Source: Shewanella pneumatophori
GTDB lineage: Bacteria; Pseudomonadota; Gammaproteobacteria; Enterobacterales; Shewanellaceae
Reading direction: 5' to 3'
Length of the DNA: 64,000 nt
Assembly: GCF_023283895.1 (NCBI RefSeq)
Contig: NZ_JAKILB010000001.1
Coordinates: forward strand, 186,001 to 250,000
The position numbers were made by a program, and so were the translations under genes. The notes beneath the pieces were generated by a model. It saw only the letters and a list, made by a program, of their open reading frames with translations. It had not been told where the DNA came from and searched no databases. Shown here piece after piece: positions 9,439 to 17,441 of the stretch (positions are counted from its first letter, which is position 1; the number at the start of each line of letters is the position of its first letter).

Positions 9439-12060
9439 TTACAGAGCTTGGTTGGGCGCCCAGTTTAGCCATTCTGGTTCAAGCTGCTTGTTTAGCTTAA
9501 ATGTTTGCTCACTTGATATCTTGTTTGCTGCAGAAGTTGGCATCTCTGTCGCAACACCTATGCCGCCAGCAAGAATTGTTTCTAGTGAACCTGTTTCAAT
9601 TTGAGCGCCTGAAAATAACCCGACATCGACTTTAACGCCTGATAGGTCCCAAAATACACTAGTACTATTGACCAAGTGCTTGTATTTTTTTTTGATATGC
9701 GCCTGCATCACAACACCTGTACCTTGCTGTGAAAGCTCATAACTATCGACTTGGCCTATTTTGACTCCTCTGAAGAAAATCGCAGTACCTGCTTTTACAG
9801 AGCCTAAAGCATTGTTGTTTAGGTTAAACACTAATGCATCATCAATATTATGGAACTTTGATGCGATTTCACCGTTAAATGAATCTGCTTTAGTACCGCT
9901 TGTTCCCGGGAAAACTTCGATATAAGGGCCTGTTAAAATGGTTTCCGGTGCAGTGATCCCGGCGAGAGAAATATTAGCATCCACAATAGAGTAAGCTGCA
10001 TCTTGCTGAGTAAAGTTAGCGGCATATTCACCATATAAGTAGGCCGTGACCGTTAACTCTTTTAGGTTAGGCGTTAAGGTAACAGTTTCTACTTGACCGA
10101 CTTTATGTCCAAGATAACGAATTGGCGCTTTTGCTGCTAATTTAACAGTGGCAGGGAAGGTTAGTGTAATAGCTTGTGCTTGACTAAGTGCAAGAAACTT
10201 ACTGTCGTACAAAGCTTTATCATTGGCAACTTTACTACCATCGATTAAACCTAAACTAATTCCGCCTTTTAAAGCGCCCATAAGTGGTGCTACGTCGACT
10301 TCAACGCCACTTAAGCTGGCATTAATTGATAGTGCGCTGTTACGCCAAAAAACAGTTTGCTCGGTTAGCAGGCTAGCGAAGGCTTTTTCAATCGCGATAT
10401 CGATTGCGAAGTTATTATCGCTTGCTTGCCAGTCAACTTGGGTAACTGTACCTACCTGCATTTTTTTATAGTAAACAGGCGAGCCAGCGTTTAAATCAGC
10501 GGCATCTTGATGAATGAGTCGCTTAGTTATCAAGCCTTGTTGATGGAAAAACCTGTTTGCATCGTCATTGCTGGCGAACACGGCAAGTTTATCACCGGCT
10601 TTTGCTAATGACTTATTGCTGCCACGCACTAAGCTTAACGCGCCACTTGTGAGCGTGTTTAGGTCACGAGTATTAACGGTTACGCCTTCTATACTGGCAT
10701 CAATTTCTAATGCAGATTCGGCAATAAAGTGACTATTTCCGCTGATCAAGCCAACAAAGTCTGCATCGATCTCAGCTTGATATTCGACCTGACTAAAATC
10801 GTCAGTAAGTTTATTTGATAATACTTGGCCGATTTTGATTTGTTTATAACGGATCTCAGCTCCAGCGCTTACGCCTGGGTTCGAGTTTGCTGTTAACGTA
10901 AGTAGCAGTTTCTTATCGTTACTGGATTCAGGCGCTTGGTTAAGTAAAGGGTAAGAGCTTCTTGCGGCACCTGTTCCGGGGACAAAATTAATCACGCTGC
11001 CGGTTATCAGTCTTTCTGGATGTTTGATCCCAGAAAGTGAAATATCGGCACCCTCAAGCCAAAAATGTGCACTGTCAGTAAGTAACTCTTCATACAAGCT
11101 ATTAATTTTAGCTGATAGTACAATGCCATTTTCACTGAGCTGCTTAGTCATCACCTGACCAATTTGAATGCCACGATAAACAATAGCAGCATTATTTGAA
11201 ACCGATTCATTGCCTTTAGCGATAAGGTCGAACTGCACGCCACCTAAAGCTTCTTGTTCATTGTCAAACAATGAAAACTCATGATTATTCTGAGCAAGTG
11301 ATGAATTACTGTTGGAACTAAAGCTAATTCCACCGGCTAAGATTGACGCCAAGCTTTCACTATTAACCTTGATCCCAGATAGCGATGCATCGACACTAAT
11401 TCCAGAAACATTCCAAAATTGTGAGTCAACTTTAACGAGTTCAGCATATTGTTGCTGAATAAAAGCCGTCACTAAAATTTCGTCGGTACCTTCTAAGTGA
11501 TAACCAACGACTTGTCCGACTGGAATTTGGCGATAAAAAATAGGCGAGCCAACATCAAGTGAGCCAAGTTTATCAGATGTAATATGGACGATAAGCCCTT
11601 CGACACCGGGAGTGATTACTGGCGCTTTTGTCTCTGCTTCAAAAAATGAACGAGACTCACCTTCGCCAGGTAAAATACTGATGTAATTTCCTGAAAATAG
11701 TGTATCTAAGCCTTCAACACCGGTAATTGTTGCCTTAGGTCTGACCAACCAGAACTTGGTACCATCGTTAATAAAGGGTGCTGAACGATAATCCATTATT
11801 ACATTAACATTCACGCCTTGAAGTGAGTCATCAATACTCATATCAACAACTTTACCGACGGTTAGGCCCTGATATTTTACCAGTGTTTTGCCGATGTCCA
11901 TACCGGTAGCACTCGGGAAATGTATAGTTACCTCAATGCCAGACTCTCGGATACTTTTTATCCCGAGCCAAGCACCAAGTGCAAGCGCAATAATAGGCAA
12001 TAACCAAATCGGTGAGAATAGTTTTTTCTTGACGATTTTAGGCGTTTGTACTTGAGTCAT
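9439..12060 (-). CDS. letB: LetB-type multi-MCE lipid transport protein (YebT)
   Basis: Intermembrane lipid transport tunnel protein anchored in the inner membrane and spanning the periplasm. At 873 residues it matches E. coli LetB (about 877). An N-terminal membrane helix (IWLLPIIALALGAW) is followed by seven MCE repeats, each recognisable by a pattern like 'aGxxVxYkGixVGqV' (for example LVKYQGLTVGKVV, IFYRQIPVGQVVG, IVYRGIQIGQV, IRYKQIKIGQVL, VYYKKMQVGTV, IRYLGHKVGQV, IFFRGVKIGQV). Seven repeats identify LetB rather than PqiB, which has three. The start overlaps the upstream letA half by 23 bp, so translation is probably coupled. Confidence 0.95.
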   Translation of the reverse strand: MTQVQTPKIVKKKLFSPIWLLPIIALALGAWLGIKSIRESGIEVTIHFPSATGMDIGKTLVKYQGLTVGKVVDMSIDDSLQGVNVNVIMDYRSAPFINDGTKFWLVRPKATITGVEGLDTLFSGNYISILPGEGESRSFFEAETKAPVITPGVEGLIVHITSDKLGSLDVGSPIFYRQIPVGQVVGYHLEGTDEILVTAFIQQQYAELVKVDSQFWNVSGISVDASLSGIKVNSESLASILAGGISFSSNSNSSLAQNNHEFSLFDNEQEALGGVQFDLIAKGNESVSNNAAIVYRGIQIGQVMTKQLSENGIVLSAKINSLYEELLTDSAHFWLEGADISLSGIKHPERLITGSVINFVPGTGAARSSYPLLNQAPESSNDKKLLLTLTANSNPGVSAGAEIRYKQIKIGQVLSNKLTDDFSQVEYQAEIDADFVGLISGNSHFIAESALEIDASIEGVTVNTRDLNTLTSGALSLVRGSNKSLAKAGDKLAVFASNDDANRFFHQQGLITKRLIHQDAADLNAGSPVYYKKMQVGTVTQVDWQASDNNFAIDIAIEKAFASLLTEQTVFWRNSALSINASLSGVEVDVAPLMGALKGGISLGLIDGSKVANDKALYDSKFLALSQAQAITLTFPATVKLAAKAPIRYLGHKVGQVETVTLTPNLKELTVTAYLYGEYAANFTQQDAAYSIVDANISLAGITAPETILTGPYIEVFPGTSGTKADSFNGEIASKFHNIDDALVFNLNNNALGSVKAGTAIFFRGVKIGQVDSYELSQQGTGVVMQAHIKKKYKHLVNSTSVFWDLSGVKVDVGLFSGAQIETGSLETILAGGIGVATEMPTSAANKISSEQTFKLNKQLEPEWLNWAPNQAL

Positions 12061-12685
12061 CTTTTGCTTCCAATCTATCCCAGAGTAAACGGGTATCTAT
12101 GACTTTTGCAGCAAGCTGCGTGAGTAGAATAACGAGGGCGAAAGCTGTGGCGGCTGGAGCGGGTTTAGCATCTAATAATTGCCCCATATTAACGACAGCA
12201 ACGGTAAGTGAAATAACAAACAGATCTAGCATTGACCAACGGCCAATCCATTCAATGATATGAAAGCCTGTCATCAACTTCTTTTTTGAAATAGGTAGCT
12301 TAAAGGTGATTGCTGACAAATATATGGTTAGGCCAACAATTTTTAAAATAGGTACTAAAATACTGGCGGTAAAAAGGATGATCGCAATCGGGATCATGTC
12401 AGTTTTTACCAAGTGGGCAATACCGGAGAAAATAGTATCTTGGGTGACTCGGCCTTGATTCGTTAGGGTTGTAATCGGGTAAATATTTGCAGGGATCAAC
12501 AAAATGGCTGCAGTAATGAGTAGCGCCCAACTTTTTTGCACACTTGCATAATCCCTAACAATTAAAGGTGCGTCGCAGCGACTACAGTTTGCCGATTTAC
12601 AACAGGTTACCTTATGGCAAGTCGGGCACAAGGTTAGGCCGATATCCTTACCTAATGTTGCGTGCTCGTTATGGTTATTGCTCAT
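12038..12685 (-). CDS. letA: PqiA/LetA-domain membrane protein, second half (YebS C-terminal-like)
   Basis: Inner-membrane PqiA-domain protein of 215 residues with an N-terminal zinc-ribbon-like cysteine cluster (CPTC ... CSRC at about residues 18-38) and four hydrophobic segments. E. coli LetA is one polypeptide of about 430 residues with two such modules. Here the modules are separate genes, this one matching the second. It overlaps the first-half gene by 11 bp and letB by 23 bp, so the three form a tight operon. LetA is thought to feed or gate lipids for LetB; that role is taken from the E. coli system. Confidence 0.88.
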   Translation of the reverse strand: MSNNHNEHATLGKDIGLTLCPTCHKVTCCKSANCSRCDAPLIVRDYASVQKSWALLITAAILLIPANIYPITTLTNQGRVTQDTIFSGIAHLVKTDMIPIAIILFTASILVPILKIVGLTIYLSAITFKLPISKKKLMTGFHIIEWIGRWSMLDLFVISLTVAVVNMGQLLDAKPAPAATAFALVILLTQLAAKVIDTRLLWDRLEAKDDSSTNA

Positions 12686-13304
12686 CGAGAAAACTCCACA
12701 TATGTTCTAGATCGTATTCTCGCATTAAAAATAAAGTCATAATAAACAGCATAGTGAAACAAAATGTACCAAAACCAAATGACACCGTGGCAAAGTCAGC
12801 AAGGTTAAATGCTGCGACTAAAAAGCTAATAACATAGATTTCTAGCATCGTCAGCTGGGTTAATAGTCCCTGGACTTTTAAAAGTTGCTTAAGTAGTTTT
12901 CTCAGCACTGCTGAGGCGAGGCCATATTTAATAATTAAAATTTGGCTTAAAACAGACAGCAATAAAAAGCCGGGAGCAAGGACTGCGGATATAAGTACGG
13001 CGATGCCAACGAGCCAATAACCTTGGTTATAAACTGCAAAAGCACCATCAAGAACAGTGGTTGTTCTGATACTGCCAAGAAACTCTAACGACAGCACAGG
13101 GTATAAATTGGCTGGAGCAAAAAAGAACACTGCCGTTAAGCAGAGTGCAAGCATGCCATTAATTGAGCAATATGGAGTGTCGTAAATAGGCGTATGGCAG
13201 CGCGGGCATAATGCACGCACACCCGAAGGTAACGCGCGTTTTCTTATGACTAAGTCGCATGACTGACACAAACTAATACTATGATCTATCGGTTCCATTC
13301 CCAT
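12675..13304 (-). CDS. letA: PqiA/LetA-domain membrane protein, first half (YebS N-terminal-like)
   Basis: A 209-residue PqiA-domain inner-membrane protein, first gene of the reverse letAB operon. A zinc-ribbon-like cluster (CQSC ... CPRC) is followed by four hydrophobic segments. It corresponds to the N-terminal half of the fused E. coli LetA. The two half-size genes overlap by only 11 bp in different frames, each with its own cysteine cluster. This fits a genuine two-gene arrangement better than a recent frameshift. An alternative start (MEPIDH) lies two codons downstream. Confidence 0.87.
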   Translation of the reverse strand: MGMEPIDHSISLCQSCDLVIRKRALPSGVRALCPRCHTPIYDTPYCSINGMLALCLTAVFFFAPANLYPVLSLEFLGSIRTTTVLDGAFAVYNQGYWLVGIAVLISAVLAPGFLLLSVLSQILIIKYGLASAVLRKLLKQLLKVQGLLTQLTMLEIYVISFLVAAFNLADFATVSFGFGTFCFTMLFIMTLFLMREYDLEHMWSFLDEQ

Positions 13305-13458
13305 CCGTTTATCACTTAAGTAGACGAAATTCGCCTTATTTCGGACTCAAAACTCATTGAACGACACCTATGCAATTGAAAATATTGAGTCATTAATCAA
13401 AGAAGTTTATCAGAAAAACGAGAAAACTTGCATAAGAAGTTCAATGTGTGAGACTATT

Positions 13459-13478
13459 TACTGTATATAAAAACAGTG
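13459..13478 (+). promoter_or_regulatory. LexA (SOS) box of yebG
   Basis: The core CTGTATATAAAAACAG (13461-13476) is a perfect fit to the gammaproteobacterial CTGT-N8-ACAG LexA operator, with the preferred TA flank before it. It ends 13 bp before the chosen yebG start, where a bound repressor would block the promoter or early transcription. A weak promoter (TTGCAT at 13428, about 18 bp, GACTAT at 13452) overlaps the site. Confidence 0.92.
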
Positions 13479-13489
13479 TGAGGTTGGAC

Positions 13490-13780
13490 ATGGCCGTTGT
13501 AACGCAATTTGTAGTGGTGAGAGAAGGGGTTGAAAAGATGACTTTTACATCTAAAAAGGAAGCTGATGCCTACGATAAGATGCTTGATGTCGCAGACAAC
13601 CTCATGCCTTTTTTGAGTAAAAGTGAACTTGATTTAACTGAAAACGACATTGAAAAATTGAGTTTTTATTTAGCTCAGAATAAAGACGATTTACAAGTTT
13701 TACTTAAAGGTGGCGCGCTTGAGAAAAAAGCCCCAGTAAAGAAAACACCTAAAAAAGCTGAAACTAAAGAAGCAAAATAA
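13490..13780 (+). CDS. yebG: YebG-family DNA damage-inducible protein
   Basis: Small SOS-regulated protein of unknown biochemical role. An in-frame upstream GTG at 13448 would add 14 residues, but the LexA box would then lie inside the coding region. The ATG at 13490 has a GAGG ribosome site 6 bp before it and gives 96 residues, the same as E. coli YebG. The N-terminal MAVVTQFVVVREGVEKMTFTSKKEADAYDKMLD block is family-typical, and the tail is rich in lysine and alanine. It is divergent from the letA genes and upstream of msrC. Confidence 0.92.
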   Translation: MAVVTQFVVVREGVEKMTFTSKKEADAYDKMLDVADNLMPFLSKSELDLTENDIEKLSFYLAQNKDDLQVLLKGGALEKKAPVKKTPKKAETKEAK

Positions 13781-13860
13781 ACCACTTGATCCCAAACTAC
13801 TGTTTATTGTTAGAATGCAGCCTCAACTAAGAAGGTCATTTAACAGTTAGGGATAGTGCA

Positions 13861-14316
13861 GTGAATGCTTTTTACGATACGTTAAATCGTCAAGTTCAGG
13901 CTCTTTTTGAGGGAGAAGATGACGTAATCGCCGCTTTAGCTAATTTTTCAGCATTACTTAATGAAAATCTTGAAGATTTAAATTGGGTTGGCTTTTATTT
14001 AGTGAAAAATGATCAATTGGTTCTCGGGCCTTTCCAAGGTAAAGTGGCTTGTACGCGCATTGCAATTGGTCAAGGTGTTTGTGGTACCGCGGTAGCACTA
14101 GACGCAACACAAATGGTTGACGATGTACATCAGTTTGCAGGGCATATTGCTTGTGATAGCGCCAGTAATTCAGAGTTGGTTGTGCCCTTTAGGCAAAATG
14201 GAACTGTTATCGGTGTGCTAGATATTGATAGCCCATCGTTATCAAGATTCACTGAAATTGATCGACAAGGCGTAGAAACCTTGGTTAAAAGTCTCGAAAT
14301 TTGCCTATTTGGTTAA
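13861..14316 (+). CDS. msrC: Free methionine-(R)-sulfoxide reductase (GAF domain)
   Basis: Cytosolic GAF-domain enzyme that reduces free methionine-R-sulfoxide. The 151-residue protein keeps the three cysteines of the family, here Cys64 (VACTRIAIG), Cys74 (QGVCGTA) and Cys98 (HIACDS), and the acidic motif DIDSP. The start is a GTG. It sits just upstream of proQ and prc, as yebR does in E. coli. Confidence 0.93.
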   Translation: MNAFYDTLNRQVQALFEGEDDVIAALANFSALLNENLEDLNWVGFYLVKNDQLVLGPFQGKVACTRIAIGQGVCGTAVALDATQMVDDVHQFAGHIACDSASNSELVVPFRQNGTVIGVLDIDSPSLSRFTEIDRQGVETLVKSLEICLFG

Positions 14317-14602
14317 TCCGCGAGCAATTATCGTTAATTGTAGGTCGCAATCATTTGAAGCCTCTCTATAATAAGCGGTTTGAGTAATTAAAAAATTAAA
14401 CCCGATTACATTCATCAAATGAATGAATGGAGTTTGAGTTTTGTTGTTGCTAAGGTAGGTTTGGTTTTAGGGTGTAAAAACAAATGTTAACCAATTTTCA
14501 TTTGCGATTTACGGCCTGATCAGACAAATATAAACGACACATATACTGATACAAGTGACTCACTTGTCGGTGGTGTCCCTTTTTTAAACTGTGGAAGTAA
14601 AG

Positions 14603-15238
14603 ATGGAATCAACAGAAAAGTTGACCGATACCAACGCTATTCTTGCGTATTTGTACGAAACATTTCCTTTATGCTTTATAGCTGAAGGTGAAACTAAACC
14701 ATTAAAAATTGGTTTGTTTCAAGATTTAGCGGAAAGGTTAGCTGATGATTCTAAAGTCAGTAAAACTCAGCTCAGAATCGCGTTAAGAAGATACACTAGC
14801 AGCTGGCGTTACCTTAAGTGCGTTAAAGCTGGCGCACAGCGTATCGATTTAGATGGCAACGATTGTGGTGAGCTTGAACAAGAGCACGTTGACCATGCGG
14901 CAGCTACACTTAAAGAAAGCCAAGAAAAAGCAAAGGCTAAAAGAGTAGCTCAGGCTAAGAATGCTAACCCTGCTAAGGTAGCTAAAAAGCCAGTTAAGAA
15001 GCCTGTAGCAAAACGTCCAAAGCCAGCGCCAGCTAGCAAGCCAGTAAAAGAGGCTGTTGTAGCTGAGAATTTAACACCTGCAGTTTTAGCTGAACTTAAG
15101 GCTAATCAACGTGTTAATGTTAAATTAGGCAAAGCACCAGTAGCTGGTGTTATTTTGGACATTAAGAAAGAAGATGTTCAAGTTCAGTTAGACTCTGGTT
15201 TAACTATCAAAGTTAGAGTTGAACATATACTGCTGTAA
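14603..15238 (+). CDS. proQ: RNA chaperone ProQ
   Basis: FinO-domain global RNA-binding protein that stabilises many small RNAs and mRNA 3' ends. The N-terminal FinO domain (about residues 1-115) includes IGLFQDLAERLADD and LRIALRRYTSSWRYLKCVKAGAQRIDLDG. A long Lys/Ala/Pro-rich linker with heptad-like AKK and KPV repeats follows (about 115-160), then the Tudor-like C-terminal domain (NQRVNVKLGKAPVAGVILDI). The ATG at 14603 is preferred over a GTG at 14591. The 211-residue protein is slightly shorter than in E. coli (232), mainly in the linker. prc follows after 33 bp. Confidence 0.95.
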   Translation: MESTEKLTDTNAILAYLYETFPLCFIAEGETKPLKIGLFQDLAERLADDSKVSKTQLRIALRRYTSSWRYLKCVKAGAQRIDLDGNDCGELEQEHVDHAAATLKESQEKAKAKRVAQAKNANPAKVAKKPVKKPVAKRPKPAPASKPVKEAVVAENLTPAVLAELKANQRVNVKLGKAPVAGVILDIKKEDVQVQLDSGLTIKVRVEHILL

Positions 15239-15271
15239 TGGCTTAAAAGCACCTAAAGGAGTAACTTGTTG

Positions 15272-17317
15272 ATGCGAAAACTTTCTCTGGCTGTATCCAT
15301 TGCTAGTATTTTTGTCGGATTTTCGGCGTGGGCAGTAAGCCCAACTATTCAATTCAGCGAGTTGCCCGCTCTTAAGCAGGAACCGCAGCATAAAGTAGCC
15401 AGTAAACGTGTTACTGGTCTCTTCACTCGTTCGCATTATCATCGTTTTGATATGGATGATGCGTTCTCTGAGCAAGTATTCAATCGCTTCTTGAAGCAAC
15501 TCGATTTTCGCAAAAATGTATTGTTACAATCTGATATTGATAGTTTTAAAAACTATTCGACTCAGTTTGACGATATGTTGAAAAGTGGCGATTTGAATCA
15601 AGCTTATGCCATGTATGAGCTTGTTCAAAAGCGTCGTTATGAGCGCTTTGCTTACGCACTTTCATTACTTGATGAAGAAATGAAGTTCGATGTGGCTGGT
15701 GACAAGTACGAATATGACCGTGAAGAGGCAAGCTGGCCTAAGAATGAAGCTGAATTAGATGAACTTTGGCGCCAGCGCGTAAAATATGACGCACTTAACC
15801 TATCTCTTACTGGTATAAACTGGGACGAGATCGTAGAGGTTTTAGAGAAGCGTTATAACAATGCGATTAAACGCTTAAGTCAAACCCACAGCGAAGATGT
15901 ATTCCAAGGCGTTATGAATGCCTTTGCTCGCACTGTCGAGCCACATACCAGTTACCTTTCTCCAAGAAATGCTGAGCGTTTCCAAATGGAAATGAACTTG
16001 AGCTTAGAAGGTATCGGTGCAGTATTGCAAGTTGATGACGACTATACCGTTATTAAAAGCTTAGTTGCAGGTGGCCCTGCAGCATCAAGCGAAAAGCTGT
16101 CGCCAGAAGATAGAATTATCGGTGTAGGCCAAGAAGGTAAAGAAATTGTCGATGTGATCGGCTGGCGTCTTGATGACGTAGTCGAACTGATCAAAGGCCC
16201 TAAAGGCAGTAAAGTTGTTTTACAAATTTTGCCGAAGAAAGGTGGTACAAGTGCCAAAACCTTTGAACTGACGATTGTTAGAGACAAGATCCGCTTAGAA
16301 GACCGCGCTGCGACCTCTAAAGTGCTTGAACCTACAGAAGGACCTTACGCAAATCGTAAAGTCGGTGTCATTCAAATTCCAGGCTTCTATATGGATTTGT
16401 CGAAAGACGTGTCTAAAGAGCTTGCCGAATTAAAAGAAGCCAAAGTTGAAGGTATTATTATTGACCTTCGAGGTAACGGCGGTGGTGCGTTAACTGAAGC
16501 GACTTTATTGACGGGACTGTTTATTGAGCAGGGGCCTGTTGTACAAATTCGCGATGCTAACGGGCGTGTAACACAAAATCGCGATAACGATGGACGCGTC
16601 ACTTATGATGGCCCATTAACCGTAATGGTTGACCGTTATAGCGCATCTGCATCTGAGATTTTTGCCGCAGCGCTACAAGACTATGACCGCGCATTGATTG
16701 TCGGTGAATCGACTTTTGGTAAAGGTACTGTACAGCAGCATAAGAGCCTAGGGCGTATATACGATATGTATGAAAAGCCTATTGGTCACGTGCAATATAC
16801 AATTGCCAAGTTTTACCGCATAAACGGTGGTAGTACTCAGCTTAAAGGTGTGACTCCTGATATTCCATTCCCAAGTGCTTTAGAGCCAGGGGAATACGGT
16901 GAGGCTGAAGAAGAAAATGCATTACCTTGGGATAAAGTTCCTGTTGCACAATATGGCACATTAGGCGAAATTTATCCGCAGTTGATCACTAACTTAGACG
17001 GTAAACATAAAGACCGTATTAAGTCAGATGTTGAGTTTGGCTACATTTTTGATGACATCGCAGAGTTTAAAAAGAACCACGATGACAAAACCGTCTCTCT
17101 TGTTAAGAGTGAGCGTTTAGCTGAACGAGATGAAAATGATCAAAAGCAACTTGATCGTGCTAACGAGAGGTTAGTGAGAGAAGGGGCTGATAAGGTTGAA
17201 TCATTAGATGATATTCCTGATGACGTTGAGTTAGCAGATGCTTTCCTTGATGAAACCGCATTAATAACCTTGGATTTAGCCGATATCGAAAAGTTAGCTA
17301 AAAACCAAAAACAGTAA
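15272..17317 (+). CDS. prc: Tail-specific protease Prc (carboxy-terminal processing protease)
   Basis: Periplasmic serine protease that degrades tagged proteins and trims envelope proteins such as penicillin-binding protein 3 and MltG-type hydrolases in E. coli. A signal peptide (MRKLSLAVSIASIFVGFSAWA) is followed by an N-terminal helical domain, a PDZ domain at about residues 240-325, and the protease core with the Ser of RYSASASEIF (about 455) and Lys of STFGKGTVQ (about 482). Two TTG codons (15266, 15269) precede the ATG at 15272. The AAAGGAG site at 15255-15261 is closer to the ideal distance for 15266, so the start is uncertain by two codons. proQ-prc is a conserved pair. Confidence 0.95.
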   Translation: MRKLSLAVSIASIFVGFSAWAVSPTIQFSELPALKQEPQHKVASKRVTGLFTRSHYHRFDMDDAFSEQVFNRFLKQLDFRKNVLLQSDIDSFKNYSTQFDDMLKSGDLNQAYAMYELVQKRRYERFAYALSLLDEEMKFDVAGDKYEYDREEASWPKNEAELDELWRQRVKYDALNLSLTGINWDEIVEVLEKRYNNAIKRLSQTHSEDVFQGVMNAFARTVEPHTSYLSPRNAERFQMEMNLSLEGIGAVLQVDDDYTVIKSLVAGGPAASSEKLSPEDRIIGVGQEGKEIVDVIGWRLDDVVELIKGPKGSKVVLQILPKKGGTSAKTFELTIVRDKIRLEDRAATSKVLEPTEGPYANRKVGVIQIPGFYMDLSKDVSKELAELKEAKVEGIIIDLRGNGGGALTEATLLTGLFIEQGPVVQIRDANGRVTQNRDNDGRVTYDGPLTVMVDRYSASASEIFAAALQDYDRALIVGESTFGKGTVQQHKSLGRIYDMYEKPIGHVQYTIAKFYRINGGSTQLKGVTPDIPFPSALEPGEYGEAEEENALPWDKVPVAQYGTLGEIYPQLITNLDGKHKDRIKSDVEFGYIFDDIAEFKKNHDDKTVSLVKSERLAERDENDQKQLDRANERLVREGADKVESLDDIPDDVELADAFLDETALITLDLADIEKLAKNQKQ

Positions 17318-17328
17318 AAATTACTGAC

Positions 17329-17358
17329 AAAAAACGCGCTTAAAGCGCGTTTTTTTTT
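17329..17358 (+). terminator. Terminator after prc
   Basis: AAAACGCGCTTAAAGCGCG hairpin followed by a run of T residues; the A-run before it also allows reverse function. Confidence 0.9.
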
Positions 17359-17441
17359 ACTTAAATAATAACAATAGAGATTGGTATAATTACTTCTTTC
17401 GATTGCCGTTATTCTATTTTCAAAAATAAAGAGGGTAGTTC

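Noticed and set aside
13448..13489. Longer yebG N-terminus from GTG 13448
   Set aside because: It would place the LexA box inside the coding region, and the extra residues do not match the family; ATG 13490 has a good ribosome site.
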